This document shows positions 51,037 to 60,006 of a DNA stretch of 64,000 bases, in pieces (within the stretch, counting starts at the first letter, position 1; each line of letters starts with the position of its first letter). Source of the DNA: Microbacterium sp. Root166 (GTDB taxonomy: Bacteria; Actinomycetota; Actinomycetes; Actinomycetales; Microbacteriaceae); the NCBI RefSeq assembly GCF_001427145.1, contig NZ_LMGL01000003.1:266036-330035 (forward strand), read 5' to 3'. A program made the position numbers and the translations under genes. The notes under the pieces were generated by a model. That model saw nothing but the letters and a program-made list of their open reading frames with translations, was not told the DNA's origin and did no database searches.

Positions 51037-51390
51037 ATGTCCGACCCCAGGATCGATGCCGCCCCACCCGGCGGTGTCGACTACGTCGCGGAGGAGCAGT
51101 CCCCGCAATTCATCGAACTCAAACGCCGGCAGCGCGGATTCGTCTTCCCGTTGTCGATCGCATTCCTCGTCTGGTACTTCGCCTACGTGCTCCTGTCGTC
51201 GTTCGCGCCGGAATTCATGGCGCAGCAGGTCTGGGGCTATGTCACCGTCGGCCTCCTCCTCGGGCTTGGCCAGTTCGTCACGACCTTCGCGATCACGATG
51301 ACGTACGTGGCCTACGCGAACCGCAAGCTCGACCCGATCGCCGAGGAGATCCGCGAGGACCTCGAGCAGAAGCAGGAGCAGTCGGCATGA
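51037..51390 (+). CDS. DUF485 membrane protein, symporter partner
   Basis: Membrane protein of 117 residues with two helices (FPLSIAFLVWYFAYVLLSSF; WGYVTVGLLLGLGQFVTTFA) and a charged C-terminal coil. The DUF485 family (YjcH) is nearly always encoded beside acetate-type sodium/solute symporters. AAGGAGG lies 6 bases before ATG 51037. The stop overlaps the symporter start as ATGA. Confidence 0.92.
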   Translation: MSDPRIDAAPPGGVDYVAEEQSPQFIELKRRQRGFVFPLSIAFLVWYFAYVLLSSFAPEFMAQQVWGYVTVGLLLGLGQFVTTFAITMTYVAYANRKLDPIAEEIREDLEQKQEQSA

Positions 51391-53006
51391 ACGACGTATT
51401 CAGCGCAATCGAGGCGGCCGTGACGACGGTCGAGAACAACCCCCTCCTGAACATCTCGATCTTCGGCGCATTCGTCGCCGTGACGCTGTTCATCGTCATC
51501 CGGGCCAGCCGAAACAACAAGACCGCGGCGGACTACTACGCGGCGGGACGCTCCTTCACGGGTCCGCAGAACGGCTTCGCGATCTCGGGTGACTACCTCT
51601 CCGCGGCGTCGTTCCTCGGCATCTGCGGCGCCATCGCGATCAACGGCTACGACGGCTTCCTCTACTCGATCGGGTTCCTGGTCGCGTGGCTGGTCGCCCT
51701 GCTGCTCGTGGCCGAGCTGATGCGCAACACCGGCAAGTTCACGATGGCCGACGTCCTCTCGTTCCGCCTCAAGGAGCGCCCGGTGCGCATGGCGGCCGCC
51801 ATCACCACCCTGGCCGTCTGCTTCTTCTACCTGCTCGCGCAGATGGCGGGCGCCGGCGGTCTGGTGTCGCTGCTGCTCGGCATCGACGAGTGGGTCGGTC
51901 AGGCGCTCGTCGTCGCCGTCGTCGGTGCGCTGATGATCGTGTACGTCCTCGTCGGCGGGATGAAGGGCACCACCTGGGTGCAGATCGTGAAGGCCTTCCT
52001 GCTCATCGGCGGCGCACTCGTCATGACCATCTGGGTGCTGGCGATCAACGGCTTCAGCCTCGACAACCTGCTCGCGAGCGCGGTCGAACAGTCCGTCACC
52101 GACCCGCAGGACGCGATCCTCGGACCGGGGCTCCAGTACGGCGCGAACCCGTGGGACTTCATCTCCCTCGCGATCGCCCTCGTGCTCGGCACGGCGGGTC
52201 TGCCCCACGTGCTGATGCGCTTCTACACGGTGCCGACGGCGAAGGAGGCGCGGCGTTCGGTCGTGTGGGCGATCTGGCTCATCGGGCTCTTCTACCTGCT
52301 GACGCTCGTGCTCGGCTACGGTGCCGCGGCACTCGTCGGTCCGGAGACGATCAAGGCGGCGCCCGGCGGCGCGAACTCCGCCGCACCGCTGCTCGCCCTC
52401 GCCCTCGGCGGGCCGATCCTGATGGGGTTCATCTCGGCCGTGGCCTTCGCCACGATCCTCGCCGTGGTGGCCGGCCTCACCATCACCGCGGCAGCCTCGT
52501 TCGCGCACGACATCTACGCCAACGTCGTCAAGAAGGGCAACGTCCCGCCCGACGGCGAGGTCAAGGTCGCGCGCCGCACCGTCGTCGTGATCGGCGTGCT
52601 GGCGATCCTCGGCGGCATCGGCGTGCAGGGACAGAACATCGCGTTCCTCGTCGCGCTCGCCTTCGCCGTCGCGGCCTCGGCGAACCTGCCGACGATCCTG
52701 TACTCGCTCTACTGGCGGAAGTTCACCACGCGCGGCGCGGTGTGGAGCATGTACGGCGGACTGAGCGCCGCGGTGATCCTCATCTTCCTGTCGCCGGTGT
52801 TCTGGGGCGGGGAGCTGAGCGTGTTCAAGGTCGGCACGCCGATCTGGCCGCTGAACAACCCGGGCATCGTCTCGATCCCGCTGGGGTTCTTCCTCGGCTG
52901 GCTCGGCTCGGTCACGTCCCGCCGGGCGGAGGACCGACGCAAGGCCGCGGAGATGGATGTGCGGTCCCTCACCGGATTCGGCGCCGAGAAGGCCACGCAC
53001 CACTGA
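51387..53006 (+). CDS. Sodium/solute symporter of the ActP (acetate permease) type
   Basis: Inner-membrane symporter of 539 residues with about 13 helices. It has the SSS family hallmarks DYYAAGRSFTGPQNGFAISG, SAASFLGICGAI, the GGMKGTTWVQIVKAFLL segment and the AHDIYANVVKKG loop. Imports acetate or another short carboxylate with Na+. It follows the DUF485 gene with a 4-base overlap. The convergent ogt-like gene ends 24 bases downstream. Confidence 0.93.
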   Translation: MNDVFSAIEAAVTTVENNPLLNISIFGAFVAVTLFIVIRASRNNKTAADYYAAGRSFTGPQNGFAISGDYLSAASFLGICGAIAINGYDGFLYSIGFLVAWLVALLLVAELMRNTGKFTMADVLSFRLKERPVRMAAAITTLAVCFFYLLAQMAGAGGLVSLLLGIDEWVGQALVVAVVGALMIVYVLVGGMKGTTWVQIVKAFLLIGGALVMTIWVLAINGFSLDNLLASAVEQSVTDPQDAILGPGLQYGANPWDFISLAIALVLGTAGLPHVLMRFYTVPTAKEARRSVVWAIWLIGLFYLLTLVLGYGAAALVGPETIKAAPGGANSAAPLLALALGGPILMGFISAVAFATILAVVAGLTITAAASFAHDIYANVVKKGNVPPDGEVKVARRTVVVIGVLAILGGIGVQGQNIAFLVALAFAVAASANLPTILYSLYWRKFTTRGAVWSMYGGLSAAVILIFLSPVFWGGELSVFKVGTPIWPLNNPGIVSIPLGFFLGWLGSVTSRRAEDRRKAAEMDVRSLTGFGAEKATHH

Positions 53007-53030
53007 CCTCGAAGCCGGGCCGCGGGCGGC

Positions 53031-53552
53031 CTACTCGCCCGCGGCCCGTTCGAGGTCGATCAGGTACTGCTTGATCTCGGGGTGCCCGCCGTACTCGCCG
53101 AGCGAGCCGTCCGCCCGCACCACGCGGTGCACGGGCACCACGATCGAGAACGGCGTCGTCGCGCACGCCGTGCCCACCGCGCGTGCGGCACGCGGACTCC
53201 CGGCCGCGATCGCGACCTCGCCGTACCCGGCCGTCTCACCGTAGGGGATGTCGCACACGGCCAGCAGCGCGTCGTGCGTGAAGCCGCGCACCAGACGCCA
53301 GTCCAGGGGAAGGTCGAAGGTCCGGCGCTCGCCTTCGAAGTACTCGTCGAGCTGCGCAACGGCGGCGGCCGCGGCATCCGTCTGACCATGCTCGGGCAGC
53401 GCGCGCAGCTGGAGCGAGACGCGCTCGATCTCGGCACCCAGCGGGCCGTCGAACGGGTGGAGCGTGACGATGCCGTCGCCGGCCGTGACGATGAGGATGT
53501 CGCCCACCGGTGAGGGGTGGACGACATAGCGGTGCGGCTCCAGAGCGGTCAT
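53031..53552 (-). CDS. Ogt/ATL-like alkyl-DNA-binding protein without the catalytic cysteine
   Basis: Protein of 173 residues with the methylguanine-DNA methyltransferase layout: N-terminal domain, helix-turn-helix region (PYGETAGYGEVAIAAGSPRA), and the active-site loop that reads VVPVHRVV. The Cys that accepts the alkyl group (PCHRV) is replaced by Val near residue 140. Alkyltransferase-like (ATL) proteins also lack this Cys, usually having Trp, and flag lesions for excision repair. So repair by methyl transfer is unlikely; lesion sensing is a plausible role (inferred). Confidence 0.85.
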   Translation of the reverse strand: MTALEPHRYVVHPSPVGDILIVTAGDGIVTLHPFDGPLGAEIERVSLQLRALPEHGQTDAAAAAVAQLDEYFEGERRTFDLPLDWRLVRGFTHDALLAVCDIPYGETAGYGEVAIAAGSPRAARAVGTACATTPFSIVVPVHRVVRADGSLGEYGGHPEIKQYLIDLERAAGE

Positions 53553-53747
53553 GCGACCATCCTGTCGTGCACCTCCGCCACGCCCGCGCACAGGCCGCTC
53601 GATGTGGACGACGCGCATCCACCTAGAGGTGGGGAGGAAGCGCTGATCACCCGGCGTGTCCAATACCGCGAAACTCGGCCCGGCTGCAAGTCCCGCGAGG
53701 CACTCGCGCTTAGGGTGGCTCGTGTGTGGCGTGCAGAAGGCAGCGTC

Positions 53748-56700
53748 GTGGCAGGCGCAGAAGAGGCCGTGCCCGAGAGCGTGGTGACCCCCGGCGATCT
53801 CGGCCTCGCCGAGACCGACGTGACGGTCGCGCACATCGCCGATCCCGAACGCGAGCGGCTGCGGCTGCAGGCCGCAGAGCTCGGCGGACGCTCGACCCTG
53901 CTGCACTTCACCGACGCCAACGACTCGTCGATCGAGATCACCAAGGCGCACCCCGGCAGCCTCCCGCAGTTCATCACGGGCCGCTCCACGCTGCTGTCCA
54001 ACCTCTTCCGCGACGAGGTCGCGCTGCGCAACGCGCGCCTGGCCTCCGAGCGCATCACCGCCAAGAACCTCGAGCTGCGCACCACGCGCGGCCTCGAGCC
54101 CGTCCACCTCGCGGTCGGCCTCGCCGAGTGGCGCATCGGCGGCCTCGAGTGCAACGCCCCGGTGCTGCTGCGACCCCTCGCGATCCGCCGGCACCACTCC
54201 GACTTCGAGCTCAAGCTGCACGGCTCGATCATCGTGAACCCCGAGCTGGTCCGCGCCCTGCACAGCCACTTCGGCATCGAGCTCGACGGTCCGGCCCTGG
54301 CCTCGCTCGCGCACGACGGCGGTGTGTTCAAGCCGCAGCCCGTGATCGACCACCTGCGCGCCCTGACCTCGTGGGTGGACTCCTTCGTCGTGAAGCCCCG
54401 CCTGCTGGTGTCGACCTTCGCCGACGTCGGCAGCGCGATGGCGCGTGACGCCTACGACCTGGACCACCCCGCGCTCAACGCGCTCGCCGGGCATCCCGCC
54501 GACCGCGAGACGCTGTCGCTCCGCCGTGAGCCGGCCGTGCCGGTCAGCCCCGACGAGCGCCCGCCGGCCGCCGACACCCTGCTGCTCGACGCAGACTCCG
54601 AGCAGGAGCGCGTGCTCGCCCGCATCACCGCGGGCCAGTCGCTCGCGGTGCACACGCTGCCCGGCACGGGTGGCACCCAGACCGTCATCAACGCCGTCGG
54701 CGCGCTCGTGCGCGAGGGCAAGCGCGTGCTCGTCGTGAGCGCGCGCAGCTCGACCATCGACGGCGTGCGCCACCGCCTCGCCGGCATCGGCCTGCCCGGC
54801 CTCGCGGTGTCGCCGCGCCGCCTGCAGCGCGACCTCATCCGCGCCATCGGCCGGAACGAGAAGGCCGAGCAGCCCAAGATCGCCGACATCGACGACGCCC
54901 TCGTGAGGCTGCGCGGCGTGCTCCGCGACTATCGCGGAGCCGTGACGGCCCAGCATCCGTCGCTCGGCGTCTCCGTCCTCGAGATCCTGCGCTCGCTCGC
55001 CGACCTCGCCCGCCGCGAGGACGCGCCCGCCACCTCGGCGCGCTTCGACGCCGTCACGCTGCAGCGCCTGGCCCACACCCGAGCGGATGCCGCGGCCAAG
55101 CTCGCCGCCGCCGCACGGCTCGGGGAGTTCCGCTTCGGACCCGACGACTCGCCGTGGTACGGCGTCTCGTTCGAGACCACCGAGCAGGCGCGCGCCACCC
55201 ACGCCCTGGCCGGCAAGCTCCAGCGCGCCGACGTGCCGAACCTGCTCGAGCGCGGCTACGAGCTCATCGCGCAGACGCACATGCGCCCGTTCCGCACGAT
55301 CACCGAGCTGGGCGAGTACCTCACGCTGCTGCGCGGCATCCGCGACTCGCTCGACCGCTTCAGCCTCACCGTCTTCGAGCGCCCGCTGGCCGAGCTGATC
55401 GAGGCGCACTCCCCGCGCCGCGACTCGCCGACCATGACCGGCCCGAACCGCCGCCGCCTGCGCCGCCTGTCGAAGGAGTACGTGCGCCCCGGCGTGCACG
55501 TGGCCGACATGTACGAGGCGCTCATGCGCATCCAGCAGCAGCGCACCCAGTGGCAGCGGTACGTCGACGCCGGCGTCACGCCCGAGATCCCGCTCGGCCT
55601 CGCCGACGTGCACGTGGCCTGGCAGCGGGTCGACGCCGAGCTCAGCGAGCTCGACGCCGTGCTCGGCCGCACCGGTGCCGACCGCCTCGCCACGATCCCC
55701 GTCGCGCACCTCGTGCGCACGCTCGCGGGCCTGGCCGCCGACTCCGACGTCTTCGACAACCTCAAGGAGCGCGCCACCCTGCGCACCGAGCTCGCCGGCC
55801 TCGGCCTCGGGCCCCTGCTCACCGAGCTCTCGGTGAGGCACGTCCCGGAAGAGCGGGTCGCCGCCGAGCTCGAGTTCGCCTGGTGGCAGTCGGCGCTCGA
55901 GCTACTGCTGCGCACCGACCGCGCGGTCCTCGGCGCCAACACCGCCGTGGTCGATCGCCTGGAACGCGACTTCCGACTCGTCGACGAGGCGCACGCCGCG
56001 GCATCCGGTCCGCTTCTGGCCGCCGAGCTCGCGAAGCAGTGGCGGATCGGCATCGTCGACCGGCCCGACGAGGCCGCCGCGCTCAAGACCGCGCTCAAGA
56101 ACGGCGCGGTCACTGCCGCCCAGGTCGTCGGCCTCGCACCGAACCTCGCCCGCACCCTCGCGCCGGTGTGGCTCGCGTCGCCGTACGACGTGCCCGAGAT
56201 TCCCGCAGAGCCGGCTTTCGACGTGGTGATCATCGCGGATGCCGCGGCCCTGTGCGTCGCCGAGGCAGCACCCGCGCTGCGCCGCGCCCGGCAGATCGTC
56301 GTCTTCGGCGACCCGGTCACGCAGAAGCCGACGCCGTTCCGCGTCGCCGCCGGAGCCCCGGCCGAAGAGGCCGAGCCGGCCGAGCCCTTCGACCCGACCA
56401 GCCTCTTCGAGCGCCTGGCCGAGATGCTCCCGGTCGAGACGCTGACCCGCAGCTACCGCGCGGGTGGCGAAGACCTCGCCGAACTGGTCAACGACGCCTT
56501 CTACGGCGGCGAACTCGTGTCGCTGCCGTGGGCCGGGTCCTACCTCGGGCGCGGCAGCCTCGGCGTCGACTACGTCGAGGGCGGCACCGGCACGCCCGAT
56601 CCTGTCACCGGAGCCGTCGAGAGCCCCGACGCCGAGGTCGCCCGCGTGGTGACCCTCGTCGTCGAGCACGCCGTCAACCGCGGCGCCGAGTCGCTCATGG

Positions 56701-57446
56701 TCGTCACCGCGAGCCGTCGTCACGCCGAGCGCATCCGCGCCGCCGTCGACGCCGCGTTCGCCGGACGCTCCGACGTCGCCGACTTCGTCTCGCGCGACAC
56801 CGCCGAGCCCTTCGCCGTGCTGACCCTCGAGGAGTCGGTGGCCGAGAGCCGCGACCGCGTGATCTTCTCGCTGGGCTTCGGCCTGACCAAGCACGGCCGC
56901 GTGCTCAGCGACTTCGGCGACCTGTCGACGCCCGACGGCGAGCGGCTGCTCACGGTCGGCATGACCCGCGCGCGCCGGTCCATGGTGATCGTCTCGTCGA
57001 TCCGCCCGTCGGCCTTCGACGACGGCCGCCTCGAGCACGGCGCCGCGACCCTGATGTCGATTCTCGGAGGCATCGCCGCGCGCTCGCGCGACGCCCGCCT
57101 CGAAGACCTCGCCGACCCGCTGACGCTGGCTCTCGCCAAGGAGCTGCGCCGCCTCGGACTCTCGGTCGACGTGCACTACCGCGGCCTGCTGCCCCTCGTG
57201 GCGCAGTACGACGGCAAGGCGGTCGTGGTCGAGAGCGACCCCGAGACGATCGGGGAGTCGCTGCGCGAGTCGCTGCGCCTGCGCCCGCAGATCCTGCGGC
57301 GCCTCGGCTGGCACTACGTGCGCGTGCACTCGTTCGACCTGTACAGCGACCCCGCGGGCGTCGCACAGCGGATCGCCGCCATGCTGGGCGTGCCGCCCGA
57401 GGCTCCGCGCGTCGAGACCGACACCCAGCCGCTCGATGTCGTCTGA
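53748..57446 (+). CDS. Large SF1-helicase-like protein with degenerate ATPase motifs
   Basis: Protein of 1232 residues with the overall layout of COG1112-type helicases: an N-terminal region, an SF1-like core and a C-terminal nuclease-like region (ESDPETIGESLRESLRLRPQ, then RRLGWHYVRVHSFDLYSDP). Walker A near residues 305-312 reads PGTGGTQT, lacking the Lys; the Walker B site near 823 reads FDVVIIADAAAL instead of the usual DEA; motif III GDPVTQKP and motif VI GMTRARR are recognisable. ATP hydrolysis is therefore doubtful. Start GTG 53748 has AAGG 8 bases upstream and a TTAGGGT box before it; GTG 53724 and 53715 are alternatives. Confidence 0.82.
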   Translation: MAGAEEAVPESVVTPGDLGLAETDVTVAHIADPERERLRLQAAELGGRSTLLHFTDANDSSIEITKAHPGSLPQFITGRSTLLSNLFRDEVALRNARLASERITAKNLELRTTRGLEPVHLAVGLAEWRIGGLECNAPVLLRPLAIRRHHSDFELKLHGSIIVNPELVRALHSHFGIELDGPALASLAHDGGVFKPQPVIDHLRALTSWVDSFVVKPRLLVSTFADVGSAMARDAYDLDHPALNALAGHPADRETLSLRREPAVPVSPDERPPAADTLLLDADSEQERVLARITAGQSLAVHTLPGTGGTQTVINAVGALVREGKRVLVVSARSSTIDGVRHRLAGIGLPGLAVSPRRLQRDLIRAIGRNEKAEQPKIADIDDALVRLRGVLRDYRGAVTAQHPSLGVSVLEILRSLADLARREDAPATSARFDAVTLQRLAHTRADAAAKLAAAARLGEFRFGPDDSPWYGVSFETTEQARATHALAGKLQRADVPNLLERGYELIAQTHMRPFRTITELGEYLTLLRGIRDSLDRFSLTVFERPLAELIEAHSPRRDSPTMTGPNRRRLRRLSKEYVRPGVHVADMYEALMRIQQQRTQWQRYVDAGVTPEIPLGLADVHVAWQRVDAELSELDAVLGRTGADRLATIPVAHLVRTLAGLAADSDVFDNLKERATLRTELAGLGLGPLLTELSVRHVPEERVAAELEFAWWQSALELLLRTDRAVLGANTAVVDRLERDFRLVDEAHAAASGPLLAAELAKQWRIGIVDRPDEAAALKTALKNGAVTAAQVVGLAPNLARTLAPVWLASPYDVPEIPAEPAFDVVIIADAAALCVAEAAPALRRARQIVVFGDPVTQKPTPFRVAAGAPAEEAEPAEPFDPTSLFERLAEMLPVETLTRSYRAGGEDLAELVNDAFYGGELVSLPWAGSYLGRGSLGVDYVEGGTGTPDPVTGAVESPDAEVARVVTLVVEHAVNRGAESLMVVTASRRHAERIRAAVDAAFAGRSDVADFVSRDTAEPFAVLTLEESVAESRDRVIFSLGFGLTKHGRVLSDFGDLSTPDGERLLTVGMTRARRSMVIVSSIRPSAFDDGRLEHGAATLMSILGGIAARSRDARLEDLADPLTLALAKELRRLGLSVDVHYRGLLPLVAQYDGKAVVVESDPETIGESLRESLRLRPQILRRLGWHYVRVHSFDLYSDPAGVAQRIAAMLGVPPEAPRVETDTQPLDVV

Positions 57447-57639
57447 GCGTCAGCGCATCGAGCGAGTGCCCGGATCACGTCGCGCGAAGCTCACGCCCGC
57501 GCCCGGGACGACGCCCGAGCCGGTGCCGGGGGATGAGAAGACGGATGCCGCGGCCCCGCCCGTCACCGCAACCGGAACCGGAACTTCACGGGGTCCGAAC
57601 GACGAGCAGCTGCGCCGCGACGTCCCGCCGCACTACTGA
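57436..57639 (+). CDS. Small conserved-looking protein, 67 residues
   Basis: Short basic protein, starting MSSERQRIERVPGSRRAKLT, with a Pro/Thr-rich middle and C-terminal GPNDEQLRRDVPPHY. It overlaps the helicase-like gene by 11 bases, so translation is coupled, and its stop overlaps the mscL stop tail-to-tail by 7 bases. No domain; I would expect conservation mainly at the C-terminal motif. Confidence 0.65.
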   Translation: MSSERQRIERVPGSRRAKLTPAPGTTPEPVPGDEKTDAAAPPVTATGTGTSRGPNDEQLRRDVPPHY

Positions 57640-58070
57640 CGCGCGGACTCCTGCGGCTGAGGTGCGGGGGGCGAGGCCAGCAGGTCGCGGATCTGCAGCA
57701 GGATCTCCTGCTCGGTCGGGAGGTCCGAGGCCTCTTCCTCCGCGATGCCCGCCTTGGCGGCGGCCCGCTCCTTGACGATGTTCATCGGGTAGACGAACAC
57801 GAAGTACACGACCGTGGCGACGGCCAGGAAGTTGATGATCGCGCCGAGGATCATGCCGAAGCCGAAGAAGACCTCGTCGCCGCTGAGGTTGGTCACCGTC
57901 CAGCCGACCGCGTCGAGGCTGCTGGCGTTGAACACCAGGGCGATCAGCGGATTGATCAGGCCGGCGACGATCTGATTGACGATCAGCGTGAACGCGGCGC
58001 CGATGACGACAGCCACGGCCAGATCGATGACGTTCCCGCGGAGGATGAATTCCTTGAAGCCCTTGATCAT
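57633..58070 (-). CDS. mscL: Large-conductance mechanosensitive channel
   Basis: Osmotic safety-valve channel of 145 residues. N-terminal FKEFILRGNVIDLAVAVVIG and the first helix to VNQIVAGLINPLIAL are canonical, as is the second helix (GMILGAIINFLAVATVVYFV) followed by a cytoplasmic helix. ATG 58070 is chosen because MIKGFKEF is the family start and AAGGG lies upstream; ATG 58085 in frame would add 5 residues and overlap the fmdB-like gene. Confidence 0.95.
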   Translation of the reverse strand: MIKGFKEFILRGNVIDLAVAVVIGAAFTLIVNQIVAGLINPLIALVFNASSLDAVGWTVTNLSGDEVFFGFGMILGAIINFLAVATVVYFVFVYPMNIVKERAAAKAGIAEEEASDLPTEQEILLQIRDLLASPPAPQPQESARQ

Positions 58071-58081
58071 GGTGCTGCCCT

Positions 58082-58366
58082 TCATGACGTGGTGGTGGCC
58101 GGCGCGCTCTTCGTCTCGGACTTCGATGATGCCGGAGCAGAGGAGGAGGTGCCACTCGAGGATCCGGCATCCGAGGACTTCTTCTCGCCCGCGCGCGAAT
58201 CGGTGCGGTAGAAGCCCGACCCGTTGAAGGTGACGCCGATGGAGCCGTACTCCTTGCGCAGCGGGCCGCCGCACTCGGGGCACTCGGTGAGGGTCGGATC
58301 GGCGAAGGACTGCACCGCGTCGAAGCGGTGGCCGCAGTTCCGGCAGGCGTAAGCGTAGGTGGGCAT
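58082..58366 (-). CDS. FmdB-type zinc-ribbon protein
   Basis: Small protein of 94 residues. The N-terminal zinc ribbon (MPTYAYACRNCGHRFDAVQS, then CPECGGPLRKEYG) has four Cys; FNGSGFYRTDSR follows. The C-terminus is a Ser/Lys/Thr-rich, disordered tail. FmdB-like proteins are regulators or nucleic-acid-associated factors of unsure role. It sits between mscL and the folate gene in a head-to-tail row, 15 bases from each neighbour or less. Confidence 0.88.
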   Translation of the reverse strand: MPTYAYACRNCGHRFDAVQSFADPTLTECPECGGPLRKEYGSIGVTFNGSGFYRTDSRAGEKKSSDAGSSSGTSSSAPASSKSETKSAPATTTS

Positions 58367-58380
58367 GATCTCTCGGACGT

Positions 58381-58977
58381 TCAGCGCCGGACGGGCGCGA
58401 GGACAAGGGTCTGGGTGGGGGTCACGACGCCGGTCACCGGCTGGTCGTGCAGGTCGCTGGGCACCTCGTCGACGAGCTCGGAGTCGAAGATCACCGCGTA
58501 CACCGGCGGGCAGCGGTGCATCGAGCCGATGGTCTTGTCGTAGTAGCCGCGGCCCCAGCCGAGGCGCATGCCCCGGCGGTCGACGGCGGCAGCGGGGATC
58601 ACGAGCAGATCGACGTCGTTGACGGCGATGGGGCCGAGCAGCTCGCCGACCGGCTCAGGAAGCCCGAACATGCCCTCGGCGATGTCGCCGTCGGCACTGG
58701 CCACGGCCCAGTCGAGCAGGCCGTCCTTGCGCGTGACGGGCAGCAGTACACGGATGCCGCGTGCCACCGCCGCGGCGACGAACTCATGCGTGTCGGGCTC
58801 GGTCGTGATCGACAGGAAGCACGACATCGAGGTGACGCCGAGCTTGTCGACGAGCGCATCGAGCTGCGCGCGGACGCCTGCCGACGCGGTCTCGCGTGCC
58901 TGCGGGGTCAGCAGCTGCCGGCGCTCCCGGAGCTCTGCACGGAGGGCGCGCTTCGCGTCTGCGATCGCGTCGGACAT
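58381..58977 (-). CDS. 5-formyltetrahydrofolate cyclo-ligase
   Basis: Enzyme of 198 residues that converts 5-formyl-THF to methenyl-THF with ATP. Family motifs are RLGWGRGYYDKTIG (ATP/folate loop), LLPVTRKDGLLDW and DLLVIPAAAVDRRGMRLG (read in part). TAGAAT ends 8 bases before ATG 58977, pointing to a leaderless transcript, divergent from galU. The gene heads the row towards fmdB-like and mscL. Confidence 0.93.
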   Translation of the reverse strand: MSDAIADAKRALRAELRERRQLLTPQARETASAGVRAQLDALVDKLGVTSMSCFLSITTEPDTHEFVAAAVARGIRVLLPVTRKDGLLDWAVASADGDIAEGMFGLPEPVGELLGPIAVNDVDLLVIPAAAVDRRGMRLGWGRGYYDKTIGSMHRCPPVYAVIFDSELVDEVPSDLHDQPVTGVVTPTQTLVLAPVRR

Positions 58978-59092
58978 GCTCTCGATTCTAGGCGTCGCCC
59001 TGTAGCCCCCGGCGCACCCGCGGATTACCCTGCTCGCCGACCGCTTGTCAACGAGCACGGGGCCCGTCGAGGCCAGACCCTAGAATGCAGGC

Positions 59093-59983
59093 ATGCCTCC
59101 CCATTCTTCGATCAAGGCCGTCATTCCCGCGGCCGGCCTCGGTACCCGCTTCCTGCCCGCCACCAAGGCGATGCCGAAGGAGATGCTGCCGGTCGTCGAC
59201 AAGCCGGCCATCCAGTACGTCGTCGAAGAGGCCGCCCAGGCGGGCATCGATGACATCCTCGTGATCATCGGCCGCAACAAGAACGCGATCTCGAACCACT
59301 TCGACTCGGTGCCCGAGCTCGAGGAGAAGCTGAAGGACAAGGGCGACGACGACCGCCTGCGCCGGGTGATGGCATCCAGCGACCTCGCCGACATCCACTT
59401 CGTCCGTCAGGGCGAGCCCAAGGGCCTCGGCCACGCGGTGCTGCGCGCCAAGGCGCACGTGGGCGATTCGTCGTTCGCGGTGCTCCTCGGTGACGACCTC
59501 ATCGACGAGCGCGACGCGCTGCTGACCACGATGATCGCCGAGCACGAGCGCACCGGCGCGACCATCATCGCCCTCATGGAGGTCGACCCGAACTCCATCC
59601 ACCTGTACGGCGCCGCCGCGGTGGAGACCACCGACGACGACGGCATCGTCAAGGTGACCGGCCTCGTCGAGAAGCCGGCCAAGGAGGACGCACCCTCCAA
59701 CCTGGCCATCATCGGCCGCTACGTGCTGACCCCGCAGGTGTTCGAGATCCTCGAGCGCACCGAGCCCGGCAAGGGCGGCGAGATCCAGCTCACCGACGCG
59801 CTTCAGGAACTCGCGGCCGACCCCGAAGGACCCGGCGTGTACGGCGTGATCTTCGGAGGCCGCCGCTACGACACCGGCGATAGAGTGGACTACATCAAGG
59901 CCATCGTCCAGCTCGCCGCCGATCGGGACGATCTCGGACCCGAGCTGCGGCCCTGGTTCAAGGAGTTCGCGGCAGGGCTCTGA
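59093..59983 (+). CDS. galU: UTP-glucose-1-phosphate uridylyltransferase
   Basis: Makes UDP-glucose for cell-envelope glycans and trehalose-type sugars. The 296-residue protein has the nucleotide-binding signature GLGTRFLPATKAMPKEM, KPAIQYVVEEA, VLLGDDLID and the RYDTGDRVDYIKA C-terminal motif. TAGAAT lies 8 bases before ATG 59093, a leaderless promoter mirror of the divergent folate gene. It heads an operon with a RimJ-type acetyltransferase and a SepX-like protein. Confidence 0.95.
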   Translation: MPPHSSIKAVIPAAGLGTRFLPATKAMPKEMLPVVDKPAIQYVVEEAAQAGIDDILVIIGRNKNAISNHFDSVPELEEKLKDKGDDDRLRRVMASSDLADIHFVRQGEPKGLGHAVLRAKAHVGDSSFAVLLGDDLIDERDALLTTMIAEHERTGATIIALMEVDPNSIHLYGAAAVETTDDDGIVKVTGLVEKPAKEDAPSNLAIIGRYVLTPQVFEILERTEPGKGGEIQLTDALQELAADPEGPGVYGVIFGGRRYDTGDRVDYIKAIVQLAADRDDLGPELRPWFKEFAAGL

Positions 59984-60006
59984 CGCCGCCGGCACGAGGG
60001 GGTCAC

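Noticed and set aside
53031..55841. Long minus-strand frame extending the Ogt-like gene upstream to 55841
   Set aside because: Only the last 173 codons match a family; the rest is antisense to the helicase-like gene.
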